Shown here piece by piece: positions 41,411 to 50,211 of a DNA stretch of 64,000 nt. Position numbers and translations under genes: made by a program. Each line of letters starts with the position of its first letter. Within the stretch, counting starts at the first letter, position 1. Under the pieces are notes generated by a model. The model did not search any database, was not told the origin of the DNA, and was given only the letters and a program-made list of their open reading frames with translations. The stretch covers positions 2,681 to 66,680 of the forward strand of contig DCLA01000045.1 in NCBI GenBank assembly GCA_002320815.1. The letters are read 5' to 3'. Source of the DNA: Myxococcales bacterium UBA1660 (GTDB lineage Bacteria; Myxococcota_A; Polyangia; Polyangiales; Houyiibacteriaceae).

Positions 41411-42196
41411 ATGACGCCCCTCCGCTTTTTGACGGGACCCGTCGGAGCAGCTCGCGCGGACGCCGCCGCGCGCTTCGCGAAAGAGCTCGCTCGCCGCACC
41501 AGCCGGCCCGTGGATCTGCGGCCCACCGCCGGATACGGCGAGCTCCTGGACGCGGTGCTCGACCGCGGCGCCGATTTCGCTTGGCTGCCACCCGCGGTGC
41601 TGGTGCGCGCCGAGGAGCTGGCCGGGGTCACCCCGGTGCTCGCCGGGATCCGTGCCAACGACGCCCGCTTCCGGGGCGCGATCTTCGTCCGCGCGGACGC
41701 CGCGCTCACGGAGCTCGATCAGCTCCGCCAGGGTCGCGTCGCCTGGGTCGATCGGAACTCGTGCGCCGGGTACCTCTTTCCTCGGCTCTTCCTGCGTTCC
41801 CAGGGCTGGGACCCCGATCAGGACTTCGCCAGCCAGGCCCACTACGGGACCCATGGCGCGGTCGTCGAGGCGGTGGAGAGCGGCGTCGTCGACGCCGGCG
41901 CGACCTTCGTGCACCAGGAGGACGCCGAAGTGGTCGGGACCGGCTGGGGGCTGAGCGGCGCCAACGACCGCATGCGCGTCCTGGCGCTGACCGAACCGAT
42001 CCCCGCCGACGCCATCGCGACCCTGGAGGCGACCCCCCGCGCGGTGCGCGAGGTCGTGGCGGAGGCGATCGGCACCATGCACGCCGATCCCGAGGGCCGG
42101 GCCGCCCTCGCCGGGCTCTTCGGGGTCCAGCGTTTCGAGCCCACCCTCCCCGCGCGCTACGACGCCGTCCGATCCGCCATGCGGGCCTCCGGTTGA
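41411..42196 (+). CDS. PhnD-like substrate-binding fold protein without signal peptide
   Basis: 261 residues. The pattern is that of the phosphate/phosphonate periplasmic binding proteins: TAGYGELLDAVLDRGADFAW near the N-terminus, GRVAWVDRNSCAGYLFPRL, then HYGTHGAVVEAVESGVVDAG and a C-terminal helical cap. Unlike transport PhnD proteins it has no signal peptide or lipobox, and no ABC permease or ATPase is nearby, so it is probably cytosolic and not an importer component. The sequence begins straight into the first strand (TPLRFLTGP), and no upstream in-frame start restores a signal. Possible roles are a ligand sensor or a domain partner. Confidence 0.8.
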   Translation: MTPLRFLTGPVGAARADAAARFAKELARRTSRPVDLRPTAGYGELLDAVLDRGADFAWLPPAVLVRAEELAGVTPVLAGIRANDARFRGAIFVRADAALTELDQLRQGRVAWVDRNSCAGYLFPRLFLRSQGWDPDQDFASQAHYGTHGAVVEAVESGVVDAGATFVHQEDAEVVGTGWGLSGANDRMRVLALTEPIPADAIATLEATPRAVREVVAEAIGTMHADPEGRAALAGLFGVQRFEPTLPARYDAVRSAMRASG

Positions 42197-42220
42197 CCGC
42201 GCCGGTCCCACGCCTATCTT
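42193..42220 (+). promoter_or_regulatory. Sigma70-type promoter of dnaJ
   Basis: TTGACC at 42193-42198 and TATCTT at 42215-42220 are separated by 16 bases. The -35 box overlaps the stop codon of the previous gene, and the predicted start point is about 12 bases before the dnaJ ATG at 42239. Confidence 0.5.
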
Positions 42221-42238
42221 GCGGCGCTCCGCAAAACC

Positions 42239-43291
42239 ATGGCGAAACGGGACTACTACGAAGTGCTCGGCGTCCCTCGGGATGCCGATGCGAAGAGCCT
42301 CAAGAGCGCTTACCGGCGACTCGCGAGACAACACCATCCGGATAGGAACCCGGACGATCCGAACGCGGAGGCGGCCTTCAAGGAGGCCGCCGAGGCCTAC
42401 CAGGTCCTCTGCGACCCGGAGAAGCGGGCCACCTACGACCGCTACGGCCACGCCGGCCTCGAGAGCCACGGGTTCGCCGTGGATCCCTCGGACATCTTCG
42501 GGGGACTCCAGGACATCCTGGGCGACTTCTTCGGTGGTTTCCGCCGCCAACGCGCCGACGCGCCGACGCGAGGGGCGGACGTTCGGACCACGGTGACCAT
42601 CGAGCTCGCGGACACCGTGGAGGGCACGACGCGCGAGATCGACCTCCGCCACGCGTCGCCCTGCGGCGACTGTCAGGGCACCGGCGCCGCCCACGGGGAG
42701 ATGGACCGCTGCGGACGCTGCAACGGCATGGGGCGCCTCGCCGTGCGCCGGGGCGCGTTCGTGGTGCAGGTGGACTGCCCCGACTGCCAGGGGCGCGGTC
42801 AGCGCGCCAAGGCGTCCTGCCAGGAGTGCGAGGGGACCGGCCAGACCATCATCGATCGGCGGGTCCGGGTGGAGATCCCCGGCGGCGTCGATCACGGGGA
42901 CACCCTCCGGGTCCGCGACGAGGGTCAGGAGGGCACCCGCGGGGGTCCACCGGGACATCTCCTGGTCGACATCCGCGTCGCGCAGCACCCGCACTATACC
43001 CGCGACGGGGATGATCTCGTCTTCCCGCTGCATCTTTCTTTTCCGCAGGCGGCGCTCGGCGCGAAGCTCGCGGCTCCCCCGATTCGGGCAGACGGCGAGC
43101 CCTACGAGGTCGTCGCGCCGGCCGGCATCCAGCCCGGGGAAACCCTCGTGATCGCTGGGGAAGGTCCGCCTCGACGGCGGGGTCGCGGGCGCGGGGATCT
43201 GGTCTGCGTGGTCCAGGTCGACGTGCCCAAAGACCTCAGCCCGAAGGCCCGCGAGCTCATCGAAAAGCTAGCTCAATCCTTCCAGGGGTGA
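42239..43291 (+). CDS. dnaJ: DnaJ-type co-chaperone with zinc-finger domain
   Basis: 350 residues. The J domain (1-70) has the HPD triad in RQHHPDRNPDDPN. A short Gly/Phe segment (GGLQDILGDFFGGF) follows, then the cysteine-rich domain with four CxxCxGxG units: CGDCQGTG, CGRCNGMG, CPDCQGRG and CQECEGTG. Finally come the C-terminal substrate-binding domains (VEIPGGVDHGDTLRV, PAGIQPGETL). This is the full type I layout, slightly shorter than typical DnaJ (about 375) because the Gly/Phe linker is reduced. It stimulates an Hsp70 ATPase. No dnaK or grpE is adjacent, so the partner could be the housekeeping DnaK or one of the Hsp70-like proteins in this window (inference). Confidence 0.92.
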   Translation: MAKRDYYEVLGVPRDADAKSLKSAYRRLARQHHPDRNPDDPNAEAAFKEAAEAYQVLCDPEKRATYDRYGHAGLESHGFAVDPSDIFGGLQDILGDFFGGFRRQRADAPTRGADVRTTVTIELADTVEGTTREIDLRHASPCGDCQGTGAAHGEMDRCGRCNGMGRLAVRRGAFVVQVDCPDCQGRGQRAKASCQECEGTGQTIIDRRVRVEIPGGVDHGDTLRVRDEGQEGTRGGPPGHLLVDIRVAQHPHYTRDGDDLVFPLHLSFPQAALGAKLAAPPIRADGEPYEVVAPAGIQPGETLVIAGEGPPRRRGRGRGDLVCVVQVDVPKDLSPKARELIEKLAQSFQG

Positions 43292-43295
43292 CTCT

Positions 43296-43327
43296 TTTAC
43301 ACCCATCGCGGATTTTTGTGCTATCGT
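43296..43327 (+). promoter_or_regulatory. AT-rich promoter-like stretch before the LuxR-type gene
   Basis: TTTACA at 43296-43301 and an extended -10-like TGCTATCGT at 43319-43327 lie in an AT-rich 42-base gap. The spacing (20 bases) is long. If real, transcription would begin at or next to the ATG at 43334, giving a leaderless message. Confidence 0.3.
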
Positions 43328-43333
43328 TGAGTC

Positions 43334-44269
43334 ATGGCCACTACCATGGGCGGTGATCAGATGGAAGCACTCGATGTGATGTTGGACACGGTGGATCGGG
43401 GGGTGATCTGCCTTGGAGATGTTGAACGGCTACTCGCGGCCGCGTGCACCCTGGGGGGTGCCGAGATCGCGGTGGTCAGCCGAACCGGCGAGCAGGGCTG
43501 GAGTCGCGAGGTGCGACGCTGGCCCGACTCCAGCCGGAGCGGACCGGCGAACGGCGACGTCGGACGAGGCGCCCCCTACGGTCGCTGGCGGATGGAAGGC
43601 GGGGACCACCACGGCGGGTGGATCCGCGCGTCGGTGATGCTGCGCAGCATCGACGGACCGGTGCAGCTGACCCTGCACGCGGGTCCCCGTTCGGAGCCGG
43701 CCTCCGAGCGCGCCCTGCGGCTGGTGAGCGCCCAGGTGGAGCGGGCGCTCCAGGAGCCGATGGCCCTGGCCGCCCTGCGCGGCGAGAGCGAAGGCGACCG
43801 GACGGAGGTGCTCGCGCGCCTTCCGCACGCCCTCATCGTGGGTCAGTCGGTCCAGCTCAACGACGCCGCGCTCGATCTGCTGCGGCGCACGCTGGGTAAC
43901 CTGGCCGGTCGGTCGGTGCAGCGGCTCCAACGCGCGCTGGTCCACGCGGCCGGTTGCGCGGGTGGCACCGCGGTGCCCTTCGTCGGCGACCTCCGGGTCG
44001 ACTTCCTACGCACCGACGAGGGCATGCTGGCCCTCTTCCGCAAGTCGCACGTGCCCACCCTCTCGGGGCGCTGGAAGGCGCCGGCCGAGAAGATGCTCAG
44101 CCCGCGTCAGCAGCAGGTGGCGCAGCTCGTGATGGAGGGCAAGAACCTCCAGGGCATCGCCGACGCGCTCGAGGTCCAGGCGGAGACCGCCCGCGGTTAC
44201 CTCAAGGACGTCTACCGACGGCTCGGTGTCCGCGACCGCGGATCGCTCACCGCGATCCTTCGGTTCTGA
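43334..44269 (+). CDS. LuxR-type helix-turn-helix transcriptional regulator
   Basis: 311 residues. The C-terminal 65 residues are a GerE/LuxR DNA-binding domain: LSPRQQQVAQLVMEG, LQGIADALEV, ETARGYLKDVYRRLGV. The N-terminal 240 residues show no recognisable receiver, autoinducer or PAS signature. They have a mixed alpha/beta pattern (CTLGGAEIAVVSRTGEQGW, GPVQLTLHAGPRS) that could be a GAF-like sensor. It is probably cytosolic. It lies 42 bases downstream of dnaJ on the same strand and its last 23 bases overlap the convergent lytic transglycosylase gene. Confidence 0.85.
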   Translation: MATTMGGDQMEALDVMLDTVDRGVICLGDVERLLAAACTLGGAEIAVVSRTGEQGWSREVRRWPDSSRSGPANGDVGRGAPYGRWRMEGGDHHGGWIRASVMLRSIDGPVQLTLHAGPRSEPASERALRLVSAQVERALQEPMALAALRGESEGDRTEVLARLPHALIVGQSVQLNDAALDLLRRTLGNLAGRSVQRLQRALVHAAGCAGGTAVPFVGDLRVDFLRTDEGMLALFRKSHVPTLSGRWKAPAEKMLSPRQQQVAQLVMEGKNLQGIADALEVQAETARGYLKDVYRRLGVRDRGSLTAILRF

Positions 44270-46592
44270 CCTCGGGTCCCATCCCCAGCGGGAGCTCCGG
44301 CAGGCGCTGCTCGTCCAACCACGAGTAGATCCCCCACGACTGCAGGACCCGCCGGGTGTAGCGACGAGTCTCGTCATAGGGGATGCGCTCGACGTATTCG
44401 TCGAAGTCGCCGTCGGCGTTGGTGCGTAGCCACCGATCCACGGCTCCGCCGCCAGCGTTGTAGGCGGCCGGCACGAGCCCCGGCTGGAAGTCGTACTTCG
44501 ATCGGAGGGCCGCCATCAGCCTCGTCCCGACCGCCAGGTTCACCTCCGGGCGCCGGAGCGTGTTCGCGTCGATGGGCACGTCGAGATCCCGGCCGTAGCG
44601 GCGGGCGGTCGGCAGGATGACCTGCACCAAGCCGTAGGCGTGCGCCCAGCTCACCGCGCGGGGATCGAAGGAGCTCTCTTCGCGCGCGACCGCGCGGACG
44701 AAGCTCGCGGGGACGCTCCGGGCCTCGGCGTGCTCCTCGATGAGCGGCGCGAACGCGCGCGGATAGGCCAGGCGCCAGAGGGACCGACCGCGGCCGACGG
44801 GCGCGATGCGCCGGAAGGTGTCCAGCTCGCGGCGGACGAGCCGGGCGGACTGGGGGAGCGCGCCGGCCCGGTGGAAGAGCGCGGCGGCGAGCCAGCGGGC
44901 GTCGGGATCGGCGCCAGCGCCGAGGAAGCCGGCGTGGTCGAGCTCTTGACCGGCCGCGTCCATCGCCCCGACGGTGAGGAGCTCTCGCGTCCGCGCGAAG
45001 GCCGGGGTGTCCAGCTCGGCGCGCCACGGGAAGGTCAGGGGCTCGGGCTCCGTCGCCGCGCCGAGCCGCGAACGCACCTCGGCGGCGGCCTCCCGGTCCA
45101 GCCGCTCCAGGCGACGCCACGCCTGCTGGGCGTAGTAGGCGAGGGGCCAGTCGGTCGCCAGCTCGGTGAAGGCCCGGACGGCCTCGTCCCGGCGCCCCAG
45201 CTCGAGGAGCGAGCGGGCCCGCCAGTAGGCGAAGCGACCCCGGGTGTCCTCTTCGTCCTCCCCGAGCCCGGCGGCGAGCGCGCTCTCGAAGACGCGCAGG
45301 GCCGCGGCGTGGTTCCCCTTCTCCCGGTGGTGGAACCCCAGCTCGAAGAGGGCCTCGCCGCGCATGTCGCCGTGGGGGAAGCGCTCCAGCATCGACTCCA
45401 TCGCCGCCACGAAGGCGGCGTCGTCACCACGACCCCGGTGGAGGCGCGCGCTCCGGTACACCGCGTCGTCCGCGAGCCGGTGGTCGGGCGCCTCGGCGAC
45501 CAGCGCCGCGTAGAGCGCCAGCGCCTCGTCGACGGCATCGAGCTGGGTGTGGGCGCGGGCGGCGCCGTAGCGGGCGATCGCCTTCACGTCGGGGTCGGAG
45601 CATTCCGCGGCGACCGCCTCGAGGAGCGGCGCTGCCTGGCGGCGCGCGCGGCGCCGGGCCATGGCGCGACCCTGCTGGAGCCGGGCGTGGCACCGGCGTT
45701 CGGGGTCGCCCGTGAGATCGGCCGCGAGCGCGCCCCATGCCTCCTCGGCCTCCCGATGGAGGACCGACCGCTCGTAAGCCTCGGCCTCGGCGATCCGATC
45801 GTCGAGCGTCGGCGCGAGGGCCGGCCGCCGCTCGGGGGGCAGGCGCGCCCGCAGCGCCTCGGCCTTGGAACGCGCGCTGACCCCGACGGTCGCTTTGGGG
45901 CCCCGGGTCGCGACCCGAGTGTAGAGGCGGATGGCTTCCTCCCGGCGCGCGAGGTCGCCCGACTCGGCCAGGTGGTCCGCCAGCGGGATCGCCGCCGACG
46001 CCGCGCCGCTGTGGGGCCCGGCCTCCTCGACCAGCGCGCGCAGCAAGGGCTCGGCGCGATCCCAGGCGCCGGCGTCGGCGAGCGCCCGGGCGTGGAGGAG
46101 CCGCGCCTCGTCCCGATACGGCGCGTCCTCGGCCAGCCGGGGCTCGACCAGCGCCACGACCTCGTCGGCGCTCAGCCCGGCGTCGGTGCCGAGGCGAGCC
46201 GCTCGGAGCGCCGCCCAGGGCGCCAGGGGGTGCTGACTCGCACCCAGCGCGCGCAGATGCCTGGCGGCCCCCGCCGGATCCCCGGCGGCTTCCGCCGCGT
46301 CGGCCGCCAGCCAGCGCAGGCGCCCTCGGGTCTCGGCCGTCGCCCCAGCGAGGGCGGCCTCGCTCGTACGGCGCGCCGCGGATGCGTCGCCCGCGTCGAG
46401 CAGCCGCCTCGCCGACGCCACGGCGCCCTCCGGGCGCACGACCGAGGGATCGAAGCGCGGGGCCGGAGTCGCCTCGGTCGCCGCGGTCTCGCGCCCCTCC
46501 TGGCCCGCCGCCGGCTGAACGGCGTCGTGAGCACAGGTGGCCAGGACGGTGAGCCCGGTGATCGCGGCGAGGCGGAACATCCACACGATCAT
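44247..46592 (-). CDS. Slt70-like lytic transglycosylase lipoprotein
   Basis: 781 residues. The start at 46592 gives a lipoprotein signal (MFRLAAITGLTVLATC). A long helical superhelix (about 60-600) of TPR-like repeats follows (LYTRVATRGPKATVG, EALFELGFHHREKGNHAAAL). The SLT domain (about 630-765) has the catalytic Glu in REESSFDPRAVS, then AYGLVQVILPTARRYG, the GLMQ-type loop with Val for Met, and AAYNAGGGAVDRW. The family cuts the glycan strand of peptidoglycan, forming 1,6-anhydro ends. It is likely tethered to the outer membrane. The Ala-rich helical part is longer than in E. coli Slt70 (about 620 mature residues). Confidence 0.88.
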   Translation of the reverse strand: MIVWMFRLAAITGLTVLATCAHDAVQPAAGQEGRETAATEATPAPRFDPSVVRPEGAVASARRLLDAGDASAARRTSEAALAGATAETRGRLRWLAADAAEAAGDPAGAARHLRALGASQHPLAPWAALRAARLGTDAGLSADEVVALVEPRLAEDAPYRDEARLLHARALADAGAWDRAEPLLRALVEEAGPHSGAASAAIPLADHLAESGDLARREEAIRLYTRVATRGPKATVGVSARSKAEALRARLPPERRPALAPTLDDRIAEAEAYERSVLHREAEEAWGALAADLTGDPERRCHARLQQGRAMARRRARRQAAPLLEAVAAECSDPDVKAIARYGAARAHTQLDAVDEALALYAALVAEAPDHRLADDAVYRSARLHRGRGDDAAFVAAMESMLERFPHGDMRGEALFELGFHHREKGNHAAALRVFESALAAGLGEDEEDTRGRFAYWRARSLLELGRRDEAVRAFTELATDWPLAYYAQQAWRRLERLDREAAAEVRSRLGAATEPEPLTFPWRAELDTPAFARTRELLTVGAMDAAGQELDHAGFLGAGADPDARWLAAALFHRAGALPQSARLVRRELDTFRRIAPVGRGRSLWRLAYPRAFAPLIEEHAEARSVPASFVRAVAREESSFDPRAVSWAHAYGLVQVILPTARRYGRDLDVPIDANTLRRPEVNLAVGTRLMAALRSKYDFQPGLVPAAYNAGGGAVDRWLRTNADGDFDEYVERIPYDETRRYTRRVLQSWGIYSWLDEQRLPELPLGMGPEVRTEGSR

Positions 46593-46672
46593 GGGAACCC
46601 CCAGCGACCCGGGCAACATTCCGGTGCAGCTGCCGGGGCTGCGACGAAACTCTCCGCGCCCACGTCGAGGGG

Positions 46673-48244
46673 ATGGTATCAAGCCCGTCCGTGCGCGACG
46701 TCTACGCGAATCTACTCCGCGACACCCGGAACCTCCGCCGGGAGCAGGCGCGCGCGCGCGATGGCTGGTACTCGGCCCTCCCGCTGGAGCGCAAAGAGGA
46801 CGCCCTCTTCGAGCTGGAGATGCTCCTCAAGGCCTTCGGGTGCTTCGGGAACCCGCGGAACCACCCCGGCCCGCCGAACCGCACCCCGGCCGTCGCCCAC
46901 GACTTCACCGAAGAGCTCCGGATCCTCCGGGATGGGATGAACCAGACCGTGGCCAAGGTCCGCGAGCTCCTCGGCGAGCGGGACCGGGCCTACGTCTTCA
47001 GCCGCTACCTCGAGTCGGTGCTGCCCGAGGACGCGCTGCGGACCCGGCTGGTGAAGGACCAGCTCGCCCAGGACACCCCGCAGGAGTCCCTCTTCGTGCT
47101 CCGGAACACCTTCGGGGCGTTCGTGGAGATGGCGGACGGGATGACGCGGCTGGACCGGATCCCGCACCGCCTCTACTTCGCCCTCCTGGGCACGGTCACC
47201 CGCGAGATCGGGCGGAACACCTACTTCGATCCGCTGGTCACCCTCGAGTTCCGCCCCGAGCTCGACCGCATCCGGAACCACCGGATCCTGGAGGTCCTCC
47301 ACGAGGCCCCGGACGCCTCCCACCGGGTCGCCGCGCTCTGCTTCCTGAGCCTCTTCCGGGCCCTCCGCTACGCGCGCCTGGTCGACGAGTTCGCCGCGGA
47401 GCCCGCCACCACTCGCCGGGCGTACCTCATCCTGAGCGTCTTCCGCAGCGACATGCGGGCGCTGACCCGCTACCTCGGGCAGCAGGCCGCCGAGCACATG
47501 TCGGACGCCTTCGAGCGCCAGCTCCTGGCGGTCCCGGCGTCCGAGCTCCCGCTCCACCGCGACGCGCTCGCCCGAGACGCCAGCGAGCTCCTCCGCTTCC
47601 GGCGGACCCTGGAGAGCGTCGCCAACATGCTCAACGTCGAGATCCGCAAGATCTTCGAGCGCGAACTGCCGGCCCTCCACGAGCCCATCCCCACCGAGGC
47701 CCTCGGTCCGCAGCTCGTCCTGGGGACCGCGAGCCTCCGGGCGACCCTCCACCACGCGATCCGGATCATCGGACACGAGCTGGTGCCGGAGCTCCAGGAC
47801 CCGGAGCTCGCCTCGCCCGACCTCTCGCGGCGGGAGACCAGCCTGCGGCTGCGGCGCGACGTGTGGATGTTCAGCCAGGTCCTCCGTGCCTTCCTGGCCA
47901 AGGCCCAGGCCGCCCCGGAGCGACCCGCCGACGCCTGGGCAGGGGCGACCAGCTTCCACTTCGTCCGGGAGTTCCTCGAGCACTTCCGGGCCATCGGCTA
48001 CCAGCTCCTGCGCCTCAGCGACTACCACCGCCTCGAGGGCTTCATGGACGCCCTCGCCGGGCTGGGCGACGTCGACCTCCTCGACCCCGAGCGGCTGGAG
48101 ATCGCCGTGCGCGAGTGCGAGGGGTTCTATGCCCACCTCGACAAGCTCTTCCACGAGATCTCCAAGCGCGCCGAGATCTCCGACCACCCCTTCGACAAGC
48201 GGGCGGCGGTCGAACACCTGAAGCTCTACCTCGGCGCGGCCTAG
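46673..48244 (+). CDS. Conserved-looking all-helical protein, unknown
   Basis: 523 residues. No signal peptide, membrane segment or known motif is visible. The sequence is rich in Arg, Leu, Glu and Phe with long amphipathic helices (FELEMLLKAFGCFGNPRN, VFRSDMRALTRYLGQQ, RDVWMFSQVLRAFLAKA, YHRLEGFMDALAGLGDVD). It is probably a cytosolic helical repeat or scaffold protein. The ATG at 46673 has a GGGG directly before it; a GTG at 46691 is an alternative. It is divergent from the lytic transglycosylase and convergent with the Cys-rich lipoprotein, so no operon partner points to its job. Confidence 0.7.
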   Translation: MVSSPSVRDVYANLLRDTRNLRREQARARDGWYSALPLERKEDALFELEMLLKAFGCFGNPRNHPGPPNRTPAVAHDFTEELRILRDGMNQTVAKVRELLGERDRAYVFSRYLESVLPEDALRTRLVKDQLAQDTPQESLFVLRNTFGAFVEMADGMTRLDRIPHRLYFALLGTVTREIGRNTYFDPLVTLEFRPELDRIRNHRILEVLHEAPDASHRVAALCFLSLFRALRYARLVDEFAAEPATTRRAYLILSVFRSDMRALTRYLGQQAAEHMSDAFERQLLAVPASELPLHRDALARDASELLRFRRTLESVANMLNVEIRKIFERELPALHEPIPTEALGPQLVLGTASLRATLHHAIRIIGHELVPELQDPELASPDLSRRETSLRLRRDVWMFSQVLRAFLAKAQAAPERPADAWAGATSFHFVREFLEHFRAIGYQLLRLSDYHRLEGFMDALAGLGDVDLLDPERLEIAVRECEGFYAHLDKLFHEISKRAEISDHPFDKRAAVEHLKLYLGAA

Positions 48245-48265
48245 CCGCTCGTCGAAAAGCGTCCG

Positions 48266-49978
48266 CTAGCGGTTCGGGCTGCAGTAGTTGTGGCCCGGCT
48301 CGTCGTGGCAGAAGAAGTTGCCGCCGCAGCCGCCACCGGCGCACACGCTCGCGCCGCCACCGCATTGGCAGTTGCAGAACGAAGAGCCGCCGGTCGTGTA
48401 GCAGGTGGCCGCCGAGTTCAGCAGGTTCTCGCACTGGGTGTTCGACCCACAGCCCCGACAGGCGCGCCCGCCCGAGCCGGTGGACGCGCAGGTGAGACCG
48501 CGCGACGAGCAGTCCACCCGGCAGGCGCCACAGTGTCGGTTCGAGCTCAGGCTCACGCAGCTGTTCGAGCAGCACACGCGACCGGAGCCACAGCTCTTGC
48601 CGTTGGTGACCGTCCGGGAGCAGCTCCGGCTCTGTCGCTCGGTGTCGCGCTGACAGCTCCCGGAGCGGCAGGTACGCGTGGTGACGTCGCGAGTCTGGGT
48701 CCCGGTGGTGTCGCAGGCCCCCGAATAGCCGCCGCAGTTCCCCCAGTCGCCGCGGATCGTGGACCCACAGGGATCTCCGGTGGTGCTACGCGTGCAGCTC
48801 TGGGACTCGGTGGTCACCTCGACGGAGCAAGCGCCGGCGGTGCAGCGCGGCGTCATGACCGGGCGAGTGCGCGTGCCCGTCTCGTCACAGGTCCCGGAGA
48901 AGCCGGTGCAGGCCGACCACTCGCCCGTGGACGGCGCGCCGCAGTCCCCATCCGCGGCGCACATCTCGCAGGCCATGGTCGACTCGTTGCAGAACTCCGC
49001 GCAGGGAGCGGCCGCGTGGTCCTGACAGAGTCCGTCCCGGCAGCTGTCGGTGCCGTTGCACCAGGATCCGTCGTCGCAGGGCGCGGTGTTCGGGGGGTTC
49101 GAACAGCCGAGCTCGGGGTCGCAGACGTCGTCGGTGCACCCGTCGCCGTCGTCGCAATCGAGCGCGGCGCCCCCGCAGACGCCCATGCGGCAGACGTCGC
49201 CCTCGGTGCAGACCGAGCCGTCGTCGCAGGTGAGCTCCTCGCAGTCGGGGTCCGCGCAGTCGGTGAGCCCATCGCAATCGTCGTCCATGCCGTCGTCGCA
49301 GGCAGTCTCGGTCTCCGGGCACATGGGGCCGCCGTCCACGCCGTCGGCGAGCACGCAGCCGCCGAAGATGTCGCAGGTGAGCCCGGTCCCGCAGACCGAC
49401 TCGTCAGCGCGGAGGAGGCACTCGCCCTCCACGCAGGCCCCGAAGGAGCACTCGCTGGCGCCGCCGCATTCGGCGTCGGTCTCGCAGGTGCTCGGGCCGC
49501 AGGCCTCGAGGTTCTCGGGGCTGCAGCTGGGATCGACGCAGCGGCCGCCGAAGCAGGCGGTGAGCTCGGCGGGGTCGTCGGCGCCGGGACAGGCGACGTC
49601 GGCGCAGCTCGAGGTGATCAGCACCGTGAGCGCGTGGTCGCCCCGGAGGTCGAGGACGGTGTCCCGGAGCGCCAGGCGGTCCCCCTCGAGGGTCAGCAGC
49701 TCCACGCGGACCGTGAGCTCGCCGCGGGTCAGCCCGTCGAACTCGGCGATGCGAACCCCTTCGAGGTAGTCCTGGTTGGCGGTGGCGACCACCTGCTCGG
49801 CGCCGCCCTCGGCGACGAACGCGTCTCCGAGCCCGTGGCCGACCCGGGTGATCACCCCGACGAACTGGCGGCCGGGCTGCCAGTCGCTCTTGAGATCCAC
49901 CGAGACCCCGAGGCCCCCGTCGGCGCACCCCGCGAGCACGGCCAACATCCCCAGCCCCAATGTCCACTCGCTCCGCAT
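48266..49978 (-). CDS. Cys-rich surface lipoprotein
   Basis: 570 residues. Lipoprotein signal (LGLGMLAVLAGC, Cys about 18). Residues of about 20-130 form a cysteine-free beta-rich domain (RQFVGVITRVGHGLGDAF, LTVRVELLTLEGDRLAL). The remaining 430 residues hold dozens of cysteines in short units. They include CDDGMDDDCDGLTDCADPDC, a DUF-type Ca-binding pattern common in myxobacterial surface proteins, and repeated segments resembling thrombospondin-1 turns (GEWSACTGFSGTCDETGTRTR, GDWGNCGGYSGACDTTGTQTR in shorter form). It ends with GGNFFCHDEPGHNYC. It is likely an exported, disulfide-rich adhesin or sensor. No enzyme signature is present. Confidence 0.8.
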   Translation of the reverse strand: MRSEWTLGLGMLAVLAGCADGGLGVSVDLKSDWQPGRQFVGVITRVGHGLGDAFVAEGGAEQVVATANQDYLEGVRIAEFDGLTRGELTVRVELLTLEGDRLALRDTVLDLRGDHALTVLITSSCADVACPGADDPAELTACFGGRCVDPSCSPENLEACGPSTCETDAECGGASECSFGACVEGECLLRADESVCGTGLTCDIFGGCVLADGVDGGPMCPETETACDDGMDDDCDGLTDCADPDCEELTCDDGSVCTEGDVCRMGVCGGAALDCDDGDGCTDDVCDPELGCSNPPNTAPCDDGSWCNGTDSCRDGLCQDHAAAPCAEFCNESTMACEMCAADGDCGAPSTGEWSACTGFSGTCDETGTRTRPVMTPRCTAGACSVEVTTESQSCTRSTTGDPCGSTIRGDWGNCGGYSGACDTTGTQTRDVTTRTCRSGSCQRDTERQSRSCSRTVTNGKSCGSGRVCCSNSCVSLSSNRHCGACRVDCSSRGLTCASTGSGGRACRGCGSNTQCENLLNSAATCYTTGGSSFCNCQCGGGASVCAGGGCGGNFFCHDEPGHNYCSPNR

Positions 49979-50093
49979 GGTCGCCTTCCTCGCGCGGGAA
50001 CCCGCGCCGACCCAGGATAGCGAACCCCGGGTACGACCCCCTAACGGCTATGGCGCGGTCAGGGCAGGTCGAGGAGATCGGCGGGGGACGCGA

Positions 50094-50125
50094 CCCGCGG
50101 AGGTCCGCGGAGCGGAGTCCGCGGG
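50094..50125. repeat. Cluster of 8-base palindromes in a long leader
   Basis: CCCGCGGA at 50094-50101, TCCGCGGA at 50104-50111 and TCCGCGGG at 50118-50125 lie in the 233-base gap before the LysM-MepA gene. The outer two form a perfect inverted repeat and the central one is itself palindromic. Confidence 0.5.
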
Positions 50126-50144
50126 CCCCGTCGAACCGGCGGAG

Positions 50145-50174
50145 TCGCCCGCTGCCCGCTCCGTTCGCGGGCGA
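50145..50174. repeat. Second inverted repeat in the same leader
   Basis: TCGCCCGC at 50145-50152 pairs perfectly with GCGGGCGA at 50167-50174 around a 14-base loop, 38 bases before the ATG at 50212. It could form an RNA stem in the leader of the LysM-MepA gene. Confidence 0.45.
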
Positions 50175-50211
50175 TTGGTCACTTTCTCGACCCGACGCGG
50201 ACCGGTATGCC

